Assembly (NCBI GenBank): GCA_945923775.1
Contig: CAMELR010000001.1
Span: forward strand, 62,001-126,000
Reading direction: 5' to 3'
Origin: an uncultured Clostridia bacterium
GTDB taxonomy: Bacteria > Bacillota > Clostridia > Oscillospirales > Ruminococcaceae
Length of the DNA: 64,000 bases
Shown here: positions 17,530-27,057 of the stretch, one piece after another
Layout: each line of letters starts with the position of its first letter
How positions within the stretch are numbered: the first letter of the stretch is position 1
Program-made: the position numbers and the translations under genes
The notes under the pieces: generated by a model
What the model was told of the DNA's origin: nothing
Database searches by the model: none
What the model saw: the letters and a program-made list of their open reading frames with translations, nothing else

Positions 17530-19095
17530 ATGCAGAAAAACAAGAAAATTCCCGGCCGCCCCGTGAAAAAAGGCGGTCTCTCACGCAGCGGTATAATGCT
17601 GATCGTGCTTTCCGTGGCTCTTATTGCGGTGGTTACGGCGCTTATTATCCTGCTGAACGTACGCGGCGGCGAAGAAAGCAAGCCCGAGGAAACCACTCCG
17701 GCGGTGACAACGCAGGCTCCAGAGCCTACGGAAGAACCCACCGAGGAACCGCAGGTCAGCGATGTTGATTTCGGCTCCTCCGATTACAGCCGCGAGTTCT
17801 TCGCGAAGGACCTTTTCATCGGCGACAGTATCGCGACCGGATTCAACGATTATTCCAAGCTGAACGCCGAGAACGTCGCGGCAAGCGTAAACATGACGCC
17901 GTACAAGGCTCATGCGGAAGATATCGCCCTCGCTGACGGAAGCAGCGGCTCCGCGCTTTCCTATGCTGAAAAAATGCAGCCGGAGCGCATATTCCTGATG
18001 ATGGGCTTCAACGGGCTGAACTCCCCGATCGCAATGGAAGGAAGCTTCCGCACCCTGGTTGAGAAGCTGGAATCCGCCTGCCCGAACGCCGTGATCTATC
18101 TCTATTCCATCACGCCGCTCACCGCGAACAGCTCAGCCGCGGCAAGCATTGGCGTTGACAATTCAAACGTTATCTCCTTCAACGAGTATCTCAGGGGTAT
18201 GTGCAGTGAACTCGGCGTTGTATATCTTGACATCTTCTCAAAGATGATAGATAACACAGGCGCGCTCCGCTCCGACTACAACGAATACGACGGCATGCAC
18301 ATCTCCGCTCCGACCTACGATATGATCCTGAGCTACACTCAGCGCTATATCCAGGAAACTCCCGAGCCTGAGGCTTCCTCAAAGCACGCTCCGGTTTCCT
18401 CTCCGGCGGTCACCACGGCCTCCGCACCTGAGGAAACGTCTGCACCCGAGGAAAACTCCACGCCTGACGAGTCCTCCGCCCCCGCCGATTCCGAGCCGGA
18501 GTCCGCGAATTCCCTGTCGGAGGACTACGACAAGTCCTTCTTTGCTGACGACCTGTTCATCGGCGACAGTATCTCCACCGGATTCTCTCTCTACGGCGTG
18601 CTTGATCCGAAGAACGTTGCCGCCGCAGTCGGGTACACCCCCTACAAGGCGCTCAACAACGCCATCGACCTCGGCAACGGCGTGAACGACACCGCATACA
18701 ACTACGCAGTGTCAATGCAGCCCAAGCGTATCTTCATTATGCTCGGCTCCAACGGCATCACCGCCGCTGCTTCAATGGAGGACAGCTACCGCACTCTCGT
18801 TGAGAAGCTCCAGGCAAACTGCCCGGACAGCACCGTTTACATCATGTCGGTAACTCCGGTGACAACCGACAGCTCCACCGCCGCTAACGCGGGTATCGAC
18901 AACTCAATGATACGCGACTTCAACAAATATCTCAGGGAGCTCGCCTCTGAAAAGGGCGTAACCTACATCGACCTGTACGCGCTGCTTTCCGACGACAACG
19001 GATACTTCCTGCATGAATACGCAGAAAACGACGGTCTGCACTTCAAGGGTGCGACTTACAAAGTCGTTCTGAAATATATAGAGGACATCATCTGA
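17530..19095 (+). CDS. Membrane-anchored protein with two tandem SGNH/GDSL hydrolase domains
   Basis: A 521-residue type II membrane protein: cytoplasmic basic tail, one helix (about 22-43), a Pro/Thr/Glu linker, then two homologous SGNH domains (about 85-280 and 335-520) joined by a second low-complexity Ser/Pro/Glu linker. Each domain has the block I nucleophile (FIGDSIATGF and FIGDSISTGF), a block III-like MMGFNG / MLGSNG, and a terminal Asp-His (YDGMH and NDGLH). Such domains often deacetylate cell-wall or glycan substrates; the real substrate is unknown. Start has a TGGAG site. Confidence 0.85.
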   Translation: MQKNKKIPGRPVKKGGLSRSGIMLIVLSVALIAVVTALIILLNVRGGEESKPEETTPAVTTQAPEPTEEPTEEPQVSDVDFGSSDYSREFFAKDLFIGDSIATGFNDYSKLNAENVAASVNMTPYKAHAEDIALADGSSGSALSYAEKMQPERIFLMMGFNGLNSPIAMEGSFRTLVEKLESACPNAVIYLYSITPLTANSSAAASIGVDNSNVISFNEYLRGMCSELGVVYLDIFSKMIDNTGALRSDYNEYDGMHISAPTYDMILSYTQRYIQETPEPEASSKHAPVSSPAVTTASAPEETSAPEENSTPDESSAPADSEPESANSLSEDYDKSFFADDLFIGDSISTGFSLYGVLDPKNVAAAVGYTPYKALNNAIDLGNGVNDTAYNYAVSMQPKRIFIMLGSNGITAAASMEDSYRTLVEKLQANCPDSTVYIMSVTPVTTDSSTAANAGIDNSMIRDFNKYLRELASEKGVTYIDLYALLSDDNGYFLHEYAENDGLHFKGATYKVVLKYIEDII

Positions 19096-19111
19096 TAGAA
19101 AGGACAACACA

Positions 19112-19621
19112 ATGAAAAAGAATATCGCAATTGCAGCTCTTGCGGCTGCGCTCCTCCTGACCGGCTGCTCCAACGGAAACAGCTCCGCTTCTGAGCAGTC
19201 CAGCTCCAGCGCTTCTGAAAGCGCCTCCACCGCCGAGGCTGAGCTCAAGACCGCCGCTGAAAAGGCGGACGCGGTTCTCGCAAACATCACCTTCAGCGGC
19301 GAGATGGTAGCCGTTGACACCGACACCATCGACGTTCGTTTCGGCTTCAGCGCCGACGGGATCTCCGACTACGCGGCTTACATCTGCGGCTCCGGCGCTT
19401 ACCCTGACGAGTTCGGCGTGTTCAACGCTGACTCCGCAGAAAAGGCGGACGAGATCAAGACCGCCCTTGAAAAGCGCGTTGACAATCAGAAGTCCACTTA
19501 CCAGGACTACACCCCCGACGAAATGTACAAGTTCGACGACTGCTTCGTAAAGCAGGACGGCAACACTGTTTACTACGCTGTGACCGCCGACAACACAAAG
19601 GCGGCAGATATCCTCGGCTGA
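19112..19621 (+). CDS. DUF4358 lipoprotein
   Basis: A 169-residue secreted lipoprotein: signal peptide with lipobox LLLTGC (Cys near 20), Ser-rich linker, then a domain with ISDYAAYICGSGAYPDEFGVF and TPDEMYKFDDCFVKQDGNTVYYAVT, typical of DUF4358 proteins, whose function is unknown. It follows the tandem SGNH gene by 16 bases and probably shares its transcript; a joint role at the envelope is inference. Confidence 0.85.
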   Translation: MKKNIAIAALAAALLLTGCSNGNSSASEQSSSSASESASTAEAELKTAAEKADAVLANITFSGEMVAVDTDTIDVRFGFSADGISDYAAYICGSGAYPDEFGVFNADSAEKADEIKTALEKRVDNQKSTYQDYTPDEMYKFDDCFVKQDGNTVYYAVTADNTKAADILG

Positions 19622-19637
19622 TACTGATAATGCAAAT

Positions 19638-19879
19638 AACCCCCGGACGCACCGTCCGGGGGTTGAGACCGTCGAAAAAGTCCCGTTGGGACTTTTCCGC
19701 CGAACATCCGCGCCGCGCGCACGGTTTGTCGGCAAAGCCGACAAACCGCACACTTGCGCGGATAGAAGTGTTTTTTGCCTCGGCAGAGCTGAGGCAAAAA
19801 ACGGATTACAAACGCCTGCTTCGCAGGCAAAAGCTACTTTTTCGACAAGCTGAACCCCCGGACGTTCCGTCCGGGGGTT
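19638..19879. repeat. Complex inverted-repeat element with terminator arms
   Basis: Two outer arms of about 42 bases (from 19640 and up to 19877) are inverted copies of each other with few mismatches, and each arm itself contains a CCGGACG/CGTCCGG hairpin (19638-19664 and 19853-19879). Inside are hairpins AAAGTCCCGTTGGGACTTT, GGTTTGTCGGC/GCCGACAAACC, TTTTTGCCTC/GAGGCAAAAA and GCCTGC/GCAGGC. It separates the convergent DUF4358 and metH genes and can work as a two-way terminator, but its size and nesting suggest a mobile palindromic repeat. Confidence 0.65.
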
Positions 19880-19894
19880 ATTGTATTTCAGGAA

Positions 19895-22267
19895 TCAATC
19901 CTGCGCTCCGTAGACCTTTCTTGCAATATCTACGGTCTCCTTTGCGTCGCGGGCGTAGAAATCCGCGCCTATCTTCTCGGCGTAATCCGGAGTCAGCACC
20001 GCGCCGCCGACTACTATCTTGCAGTTCACGTTGTTTTCGTGCAGCAGCTTTATCGTGTTCTCCATGCTCTTGAGCGTGGTGGTCATCAGCGCGGACAGAC
20101 CTACAAGGCGCACATCGTACTTTATCGCGGCGTCAACAACGTCCTGGTAGTCAACGTCCTTTCCGAGGTCGATAACATCGAAGCCGTAGTTTTCGAGCAG
20201 GGTCTTTACGATATTCTTTCCGATGTCGTGGATATCGCCCTTTACCGTGCAGAGCACCACTCTGCCTGCGGATACTCCGCTGCCGCCGCGCTCGGATATC
20301 GCCTTTTTGATGACGTCGAACGCCGCCTGCGCCGCTCCCGCAGACTGAATGAGCTGCGGCAGGAATATCGTCCCCTTCTCAAACTTGGAGCCTACCGCGT
20401 CCAGAGCCGGTATCAGCTTGCCGTTGATTATCTCCATCGGGTCGGTGCCGGAGGACAGCATGCGGTCTGCCGCCGCCGCGCACTCAGCCTTGAGGCCCGC
20501 GGCAACCGCGTCTGAGATGTCCATTTCCGCAGTGGGGACCGCCGCCGCGGGCTTCTTAACCTCCGCACCGTAGCTCTCGATGAACTCTGCGCCGTGGCGG
20601 TCGTAGCCGCTCAGCAGACGGAAGGCTCTTACCGCGCCGGTCATCGAAGCTATGTTCGGGTTCATTATCGGGAGGGTAAGTCCGCACTGCATTGCGAGCG
20701 AAATAAACGTGGAGTTCACAAGCTCGCGGTTCGGCAGACCGAACGATATATTCGACACGCCGAGCACCGTTTTAAGTCCCAGCTTTTCAGTTACCATGCG
20801 GAGCGCCTTCAGGGTTTCCTTTACGCCGTCCTGCTCTGCGGAGGCGGTCAGGGTCAGGCAGTCGATGTAGACGTCGCGCTTGGGTATGCCGTACTCCTGC
20901 GCGCGGCGGAGTATCTTCTCGGCTATCTCGAAGCGCTCCTCGGCGGTCTTGGGAATGCCGTTTTCATCAAGCGTCAGACCGACCACTGCGGCTCCGTACT
21001 TCTTTACAAGCGGGAGCACCGTGTCGAGCTTCTCGTCCTCGCCGTTGACGGAGTTCACGATGGGCTTGCCGGAAACGATACGCAGCGCGGCTTCAAGCAC
21101 TGGAAGCTCCGTGGTGTCGATTTGCAGGGGAGCGTCCGTCACGGACTGTATCGCGTTGACCGCGGCGAGCATCATTTCCTTCTCGTCGATGTCCGGCAGA
21201 CCTACGTTGACGTCGAGTATCTCAGCGCCTGCGCCGGTCTGCTCCAGAGCCTGTCGCATGATGTAGTCAAGGTCGTGCTTCTTGAGCGCCTCCTTGAAAA
21301 GCTTCTTGCCGGTGGGGTTGATACGTTCGCCGATTATGCGCACCGTGTCGATCGTAACAACGCTGGAAGCGCTACATACCGCTGCGGGGATCTCCGGCTG
21401 CGGCATGGTGCACGCCTTACCCTTGACGCGCTTTGCTACCTCACGGATATAGTCCGGGGTGGTTCCGCAGCAGCCGCCGAGCACCTTTACGCCCTTTGCC
21501 GCGATTTGCTCCATCACCTCGGCGTATTCCTCCGGCGTGGTGTTGTACAGATTCGTGGACGGGTCGGGGAGTCCCGCGTTCGGACGTATCAGCACCGGAA
21601 CGCTGCTCCATTTCAGGATCTCGTCAACGATGGGGAGCGCGTCCTTCGGACCGAGGGAGCAGTTCATGCCGACGACGTCCGCGCCAAGTCCGGAGAGGGT
21701 CAGCGCCATTGCCGCCGCGCTGCACCCGGTGAAGGTACGCATGTTCTGCTCAAACGACATGGTGCAGATGACCGGAAGGTCGGTGTTTTCCTTCGCGGCG
21801 AGGAGCGCGGTCTTTATCTCCATAAGGTCGGTCATGGTTTCGATGGCGATGAAGTCCGCTTTCCTGCCCGCCGTCACTACCTCGCGGAACATATCGTACG
21901 CTTCGTCGACCGGCATGTCTCCGGTCGGGCGGAGCATTCTTCCCAGCGAGCCTATATCAAGCCCGACGAGCACGTCGGTGCCCTCTGCGGCTTCCCGCGC
22001 CAGCTTTATTCCCTGCTTAACTATCTGCTCGACGGTGTACTTGCTGTTTTGAAGCTTGTGGCGGTTCGCTCCGAAGGTGTTCGCGTAGATCCCCTGCGCA
22101 CCAGCTTCGATGTAGGAACGGTGTATCGAACGGATAAGGTCTGGCTCGGTGAAGTTGAGTTCCTCGGGAAGCCCGCCCAGCTTCAGCCCATGCTGCTGAA
22201 GCACGGAACCCATCGCTCCGTCCAGCAGTATATGTCCATCGCCTGAAAGAAGTTCTCTGAATGTCAT
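19895..22267 (-). CDS. metH: Cobalamin-dependent methionine synthase, short form
   Basis: Transfers methyl from methyl-tetrahydrofolate through cobalamin to homocysteine. The 790 residues hold a zinc homocysteine-binding barrel (about 1-290, with MNCS and GGCCGTTP as Cys ligands), a pterin-binding domain (about 310-570, IIGERINPTGKK and GVSNISFGLPNR), the helical cap and the B12-binding domain (from about 665, cobalt-ligating His in VKGDIHDIGKN). The C-terminal AdoMet reactivation domain of E. coli MetH is absent, as in many clostridia, which use a separate reactivation partner. ATG at 22267 follows AGGAG. Confidence 0.95.
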   Translation of the reverse strand: MTFRELLSGDGHILLDGAMGSVLQQHGLKLGGLPEELNFTEPDLIRSIHRSYIEAGAQGIYANTFGANRHKLQNSKYTVEQIVKQGIKLAREAAEGTDVLVGLDIGSLGRMLRPTGDMPVDEAYDMFREVVTAGRKADFIAIETMTDLMEIKTALLAAKENTDLPVICTMSFEQNMRTFTGCSAAAMALTLSGLGADVVGMNCSLGPKDALPIVDEILKWSSVPVLIRPNAGLPDPSTNLYNTTPEEYAEVMEQIAAKGVKVLGGCCGTTPDYIREVAKRVKGKACTMPQPEIPAAVCSASSVVTIDTVRIIGERINPTGKKLFKEALKKHDLDYIMRQALEQTGAGAEILDVNVGLPDIDEKEMMLAAVNAIQSVTDAPLQIDTTELPVLEAALRIVSGKPIVNSVNGEDEKLDTVLPLVKKYGAAVVGLTLDENGIPKTAEERFEIAEKILRRAQEYGIPKRDVYIDCLTLTASAEQDGVKETLKALRMVTEKLGLKTVLGVSNISFGLPNRELVNSTFISLAMQCGLTLPIMNPNIASMTGAVRAFRLLSGYDRHGAEFIESYGAEVKKPAAAVPTAEMDISDAVAAGLKAECAAAADRMLSSGTDPMEIINGKLIPALDAVGSKFEKGTIFLPQLIQSAGAAQAAFDVIKKAISERGGSGVSAGRVVLCTVKGDIHDIGKNIVKTLLENYGFDVIDLGKDVDYQDVVDAAIKYDVRLVGLSALMTTTLKSMENTIKLLHENNVNCKIVVGGAVLTPDYAEKIGADFYARDAKETVDIARKVYGAQD

Positions 22268-22290
22268 TTTGAAATCTCCTGTATTTTATT

Positions 22291-23598
22291 TCAGCGTATA
22301 TCTTCAAGCAGCCTGTCGAGCTGCTCAAGCTCATTGTTGCCGGGGATCTCCCCGCCGTACCTCACGCGGTCATAGGTGCGCACCATTCCGGAGATCTCCT
22401 CCTCTGGCACCCGCCCGCCGAACGCCTTCCCTCCCTTGTCGGTGTGAAGCGTGGTCGTGTCCGTCGGGAGCTGCGGGAACGCCGACCTTCCCAGCCGCAT
22501 AAGAAACAGCTCGTAGCCCTCGCGGTACTTCAGCGCGGGGTCGGTTTCGCGGCGGTATTTTTTCAGCAGCTCACGCTCGGTTCTGGCGGAGCTTCTGGAA
22601 GCGTACTTCGCGTCCCCGGAGGACGACACCTCATCGAAAAACGGCGCGGATTCCTCCCTGACCGGCTCCTTGAACAGCGGCGCGAATATCTCCCGGATAA
22701 AGCCCCATATCTGCCTGCGGAACTTCACGACAAGGAACACGATACCCGCCGCCAGAAGGAACATCAGCAAGTCGGCGTAGGGGTTCTCGTTGGTGGTGTA
22801 GTCTATCACGTCTGACGTGTTCTCTGCAAGCTCGTTGTCGTCGGCGACGTCCGCCCTGCCGCGGTTCAGCAGAGAAAGCAGGAACCTCACCACCGACTTT
22901 ATTCCCTCCAGGAGGGCGTTCCCGAACGGCTTCGCGAACAGGAACAGCGCAAGTATCACAGCGCCGACCACTGCTATCATCAGCGCGTTGCTCCTGCGGA
23001 CTCCCGCCGGAAGGACGGCGCGCCCGCCCGCACGCTGACGGGTCTGGACGTCAATGTTGGTCTGGTTGGTCAGCACCGCCGCGCTGATTATAAGCGCTCC
23101 GAAGGAAACGCAGAGCTGGGTCATTCCCGCCGAGTAGATGAAGTCGTTATGCGTGAAGCTCAGGAGCACCGCCGCGATAACAGCCGCGACAAAATACACC
23201 CCGAACCACCCCCGGGAGAACACCTCGCTGTAGTCCCTGCCGACCGAAAGGCAGCCGCCGTAATACGCGGCAATGCAGCCCGGGAGTAGGTACAGATAAA
23301 GCCCGGAATGCAGCCCCGCCAGCCCGCAGACTACGCAGAACGCCGCGCCCGGCGCGACAAATCCGACCCTCGACAGGAAAACCGCCCAGGCGCGTCCGCG
23401 CTTGGAAAGTCCGGCGCCGGAAGCCCAGCCGCGGAGCAGCCTCCCGACCGCCCAGAATCCCGCCGCCGCGGCGTACATCACGGCGTAGTGCCACCAGACG
23501 AACTCGCCGAAGCCTATCCCCTCGCTCATCACGAGGAACGGGAACAGCACCAGGAACTGGCACAGAACCGCCAGCACCATAAGCAGCTTCTTATGCAA
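22291..23598 (-). CDS. DUF4129-type membrane protein of a MoxR-DUF58 cluster
   Basis: A 435-residue protein with about eight membrane segments (residues 5-235 and one near 285) and a cytoplasmic C-terminal part. That part contains YREGYELFLMRLGRSAFPQ and ends in EQLDRLLEDIR, as expected for the DUF4129-like region found beside MoxR and DUF58. Exact family membership is inferred from topology and neighbours. It lies 30 bases after the DUF58 gene in the same operon. Confidence 0.65.
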   Translation of the reverse strand: MHKKLLMVLAVLCQFLVLFPFLVMSEGIGFGEFVWWHYAVMYAAAAGFWAVGRLLRGWASGAGLSKRGRAWAVFLSRVGFVAPGAAFCVVCGLAGLHSGLYLYLLPGCIAAYYGGCLSVGRDYSEVFSRGWFGVYFVAAVIAAVLLSFTHNDFIYSAGMTQLCVSFGALIISAAVLTNQTNIDVQTRQRAGGRAVLPAGVRRSNALMIAVVGAVILALFLFAKPFGNALLEGIKSVVRFLLSLLNRGRADVADDNELAENTSDVIDYTTNENPYADLLMFLLAAGIVFLVVKFRRQIWGFIREIFAPLFKEPVREESAPFFDEVSSSGDAKYASRSSARTERELLKKYRRETDPALKYREGYELFLMRLGRSAFPQLPTDTTTLHTDKGGKAFGGRVPEEEISGMVRTYDRVRYGGEIPGNNELEQLDRLLEDIR

Positions 23599-23627
23599 CG
23601 CCGCACCGCCTTTCGCCCATTAGTCCA

Positions 23628-24758
23628 TTATCTGATGTGCGGTCTAGGGATATGCCAGACTTCGCACAGATCCGTCTGTTCAATGTCAGTTGAGAATATC
23701 GAAACGCTCCTGCCGTTTTCAGACAGCGCATGAAGCGTCTCATAGCACTTTTCATCAAGGAAGCTGCTGATGAACACCACGTCCGTATATCCATCGAACC
23801 GCAGTCCGGTCACGAAGTCGTCGATGTGTTCGCCGCAGGAGGTCTCAAGCTCTGCAAGGCTGCGGAGCTGCTTTATCGTATGACCGTAACCCTCGCCGCA
23901 TTCCGGTTCCAGCGGCTGCGGCGAGTTCACCGCCAGCGCGCACTGCGTGTGGGTTTTCATGCACCAGTCGAGCATGAACGCCGCGCCCTTTATCAGAGCC
24001 TCCAGCGTGGGAACGCTTATCTCCTGCCGCTCGCCGTGGAAGCTCCGCTGGACGTTCAGCAGAATGAGCACCCGCCGCTCGGTGGTGTACTCGTTGTTGT
24101 AAACCATCAGCGAACCGGTCCGTGCGCTCTGCGCCCAGTGTATGCGGTTCATCGGCTCCCTGCCGGTGTACTCCCGCGCGCCGCTTATCACGAACGGGTC
24201 AGGCAGGACGAACCTCCGCACTGGGATATCGCCGATGAAAACGTCGCTGGACATTCCCCCGGCTTCGATGTCAGCAGGCACGGGGAGCACCCGCACCTGC
24301 TGATTCAGCTTTATTACCCTCGCCGACCTCACAAGCCCGAAAAGGTCGCTGACCGTCAGCGAGATATCCTCCACCGTGAACATTCCGCGCTTCTCGCAGC
24401 GTACCCGCCACGTCCTGCGGCACTTCTGCCGCCCGCGCAGCGTGAATATCCCGGAGATCAGCCCCTTCTGTGCGCCGTCCTTCGAAGCGGCGTCCCCGCC
24501 GTAGAAGCTGAGCCACCTGGAGCAGCTTATTTCCGAGCGCACCCAGGGTAGCGGAAGCGGCTTCGCGTTGTCTATCTCCTCGATGAACTCCAGCTCCTCG
24601 CCCTCAAACGCTTCCACAATGCCGCTGTCGGATTTCCCGTCGCTGCGGCGGCGTATCGTAAGGCTGTAGCTGAGGTCTTTAAGTCCGAAGCGCTTGTAAA
24701 TGAAATACTGTCCCACCAGTACGGCGGTCAGTATCAGCGCCATTGCAGCAAGTTCCAT
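23628..24758 (-). CDS. DUF58 domain protein
   Basis: A 376-residue protein with an N-terminal membrane helix (about 5-20), a beta-rich middle (EEIDNAKPLPLPWVRSEI) and the conserved DUF58 core RVLPVPADI and FVISGAREYTGREPMNRIHWAQSAR, a VWA-related fold normally partnered with a MoxR ATPase. The start overlaps the moxR stop by one base, which couples them. The cluster is generally thought to assist assembly or maturation of envelope complexes; the client here is unknown. Confidence 0.92.
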   Translation of the reverse strand: MELAAMALILTAVLVGQYFIYKRFGLKDLSYSLTIRRRSDGKSDSGIVEAFEGEELEFIEEIDNAKPLPLPWVRSEISCSRWLSFYGGDAASKDGAQKGLISGIFTLRGRQKCRRTWRVRCEKRGMFTVEDISLTVSDLFGLVRSARVIKLNQQVRVLPVPADIEAGGMSSDVFIGDIPVRRFVLPDPFVISGAREYTGREPMNRIHWAQSARTGSLMVYNNEYTTERRVLILLNVQRSFHGERQEISVPTLEALIKGAAFMLDWCMKTHTQCALAVNSPQPLEPECGEGYGHTIKQLRSLAELETSCGEHIDDFVTGLRFDGYTDVVFISSFLDEKCYETLHALSENGRSVSIFSTDIEQTDLCEVWHIPRPHIR

Positions 24759-25690
24759 CAGCCTTCGGTGGGAACAGGAACGCTGTCCAGAACCTGGCGC
24801 AGTACCTCGTCAGCGGTGGACTCGGCGCCGCCTGCCGCTCCGGAATATCCGCGGCAGATAAGGCGGTGCTTGACTACGTACGGAGCCGCCTCGATAACGT
24901 CCTGCGGCATCGCGTAGTCACGCCCGGACGCCATCGCGAGCGCGCACGCCATACGTCTCAGCGCGACCGCTCCTCGGGTGGAAAGCCCCAGCTTTACGCT
25001 GCCGTGCCTGCGGGTCGCCGCGGCGATGTCCGCGATGTATGTGCAGACGGCCTCCCCCGCCTTGCAGGAGTCTATCTCCTGCTGAGCCTTAACGATGTCC
25101 TCCGCCGTGCAGACTGCGCTTATCTCCTGCGCCGCCGCTCCGCCTATGACCGCGATCTCCTCGGAGCGTTCGGGATAGCCCAGCGCCAGGCGTATCATGA
25201 ACCGGTCTAGCTGCGCTTCCGGCAGTGGGTAGGTTCCCTGTATCTCCACGGGATTCTGCGTTGCGATAACGAAAAACGGACACTCCATCGGGTAGGTCTC
25301 GCCGTCTATTGTGGTCTGGCGCTCCTCCATGCATTCCAGCATCGCGGACTGCGTACGCGGAGTTGCGCGGTTTATCTCGTCAGCCAGGATTATGTTGGAG
25401 AACACTGGCCCCTTGCGAAGCTGGAACTCCTGCTGCTTCATGTTGAAAAAGTTAATTCCGGTGATGTCGGACGGCAGCAGGTCGGGGGTGAACTGTATCC
25501 TGCGGAATCCCGCGTCGACTGACTTTGCAAGCGTCCTTGCAAGCAGGGTCTTTCCGGTGCCGGGGACGTCCTCAAGCAGGACGTGGCCTCCCGCGAGCAT
25601 TGCCGCGCATATCACGCGCAGCTCCCGGCGCTTGCCCTTCACCGCCAGGGACACATTGTCGACTATTCGGTCAGCCAGCTCGTTTATCAT
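24758..25690 (-). CDS. MoxR-family AAA+ ATPase
   Basis: A 310-residue AAA+ ATPase. Walker A is EDVPGTGKT (about 39-47), Walker B is IILADEINR (about 100-108), sensor 1 is VIATQNPVE and the arginine-finger region is PEAQLDRFM. The start lies inside the end of the upstream MATE gene (20-base overlap) and has AAAGGAG seven bases before the ATG. It precedes DUF58 and DUF4129 genes, the usual MoxR partners. Confidence 0.95.
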   Translation of the reverse strand: MINELADRIVDNVSLAVKGKRRELRVICAAMLAGGHVLLEDVPGTGKTLLARTLAKSVDAGFRRIQFTPDLLPSDITGINFFNMKQQEFQLRKGPVFSNIILADEINRATPRTQSAMLECMEERQTTIDGETYPMECPFFVIATQNPVEIQGTYPLPEAQLDRFMIRLALGYPERSEEIAVIGGAAAQEISAVCTAEDIVKAQQEIDSCKAGEAVCTYIADIAAATRRHGSVKLGLSTRGAVALRRMACALAMASGRDYAMPQDVIEAAPYVVKHRLICRGYSGAAGGAESTADEVLRQVLDSVPVPTEG

Positions 25691-27044
25691 CTGCTGCTCC
25701 TTTCATTTGCACGGCGTCGTCCTTCGGAAGGCGGCGCAGGGTTATCAGCGCGATGGTGCCTATCACTATTGCGCATAAAGTCCAGATTATAGGCTCGGAT
25801 ACGATAACGCCCATGTATTCCAGCCAGGGTATCATGAATGCTACGGTGCATATCTTCCACACAAGCTCGATGATGCTCGCGACTATCGGTATAACGCTGT
25901 GTCCCAGCCCCTGGAGCGTACTCCGCAGCTCCAGCAGGACGGTCAGGAAGAAGTAAAACGGAACGTTCACCCGGAGGTACAGCACCGCCGTATCCTCAAC
26001 GTAGGAAGCTACGTCGGGCAGGATAATCCCCACCATTGCGCGCCCGAGGGTGTACACGAGCAGCACGTCGAACGCCGCGCAGGCGAATCCCAGCAGCAGA
26101 CCGTCGCGTACGCCCTTGCCGATTCTGGAGTACTTCCCGGCGCCGCGGTTCTGGCTGGCGTAGGTCACGAGGGTGGCGCTCAGCGCGGAGAACGGCATGA
26201 TAGTCAGGCTGAATATCTTACGCGCCGCCGTGTGAGCCGCGATAATGTCCTCGCCGAAGCCGTTTATGCCGTTCTGGAGAACGATAGAGCCGATGTCCAC
26301 GATGGAGTACATCAGCGCCATGCCGCAGCCCGCGCTGAGAAGCTCCGCTGTGGAGGAAGCCGTGAATCTGAAGTCCCGGGGCTTTACCACCAGGAACGTG
26401 CGCTTCTTTATCAGGTAGATAAGGCACACGACAGCGGAGATAAACTGCGCGATGACCGTAGCGAGAGCCGCTCCGGCAACTCCGAGCGGAAACACCACTA
26501 CCATCACGATATCCAGCGCGATGTTGAGAATCGTGGAAATGATCAGGATAACAAGGGGGATAACGCTGTCGCCGACTGCGCGGAGTATCGCGGATTCAAG
26601 GTTGTAAAACAGCGTAGCGACCAGCCCGAAGCAGACTATCATGAGGTAAGTCCGTGCTTCGTCGAAAATACCCGCCGGGGTGTCCAGCGCATGGAGGAGC
26701 GGGTCAATAAAAATCGAGATCCCGGCGATTATGAGCGCAGTCGCCGCCGCCGAGAATGTGATCGTTCTGGCGATGGAACGGCGCATTTCGTCGTGGTCTC
26801 CGGCGCCGAAATTCTTCGCAATGACTATCGCGAAGCCGGTAACGAGTCCGTTAATAATGTTGAACATCAGCGACACCACCGAGGCGGTCGAGCCGACGGC
26901 GGCAAGCGAGTTCTTGCCGAGCTGTCTGCCGATGATTATGGTATCCGTAAGCGTGTACGCCTGCTGGAACGCAAGTCCCAGAAGCACCGGAAGCGCAAAG
27001 CCGATTATCAGCTTTATAGGCTTTCCAGAAGTAAGTTCTTTCAT
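25671..27044 (-). CDS. MATE-family efflux transporter
   Basis: A 457-residue membrane protein with 12 predicted helices in two MatE repeats. The N-terminal block FALPVLLGLAFQQAYTLTDTIIIGRQLG and GLVTGFAIVIAKNFGAGD is typical of the DinF/NorM-like branch. Exports cationic drugs or metabolites by sodium or proton exchange; the substrate cannot be named. It overlaps the moxR gene and follows an EamA transporter by 14 bases in the same operon. Confidence 0.93.
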   Translation of the reverse strand: MKELTSGKPIKLIIGFALPVLLGLAFQQAYTLTDTIIIGRQLGKNSLAAVGSTASVVSLMFNIINGLVTGFAIVIAKNFGAGDHDEMRRSIARTITFSAAATALIIAGISIFIDPLLHALDTPAGIFDEARTYLMIVCFGLVATLFYNLESAILRAVGDSVIPLVILIISTILNIALDIVMVVVFPLGVAGAALATVIAQFISAVVCLIYLIKKRTFLVVKPRDFRFTASSTAELLSAGCGMALMYSIVDIGSIVLQNGINGFGEDIIAAHTAARKIFSLTIMPFSALSATLVTYASQNRGAGKYSRIGKGVRDGLLLGFACAAFDVLLVYTLGRAMVGIILPDVASYVEDTAVLYLRVNVPFYFFLTVLLELRSTLQGLGHSVIPIVASIIELVWKICTVAFMIPWLEYMGVIVSEPIIWTLCAIVIGTIALITLRRLPKDDAVQMKGAADDKRAG

Positions 27045-27057
27045 TCTATCACCTGTT

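Noticed and set aside
20594-22246. 550-codon plus-strand frame opposite metH
   Set aside because: Codon bias effect of the G+C-rich metH gene; composition is Arg/Val-rich and shows no domain.
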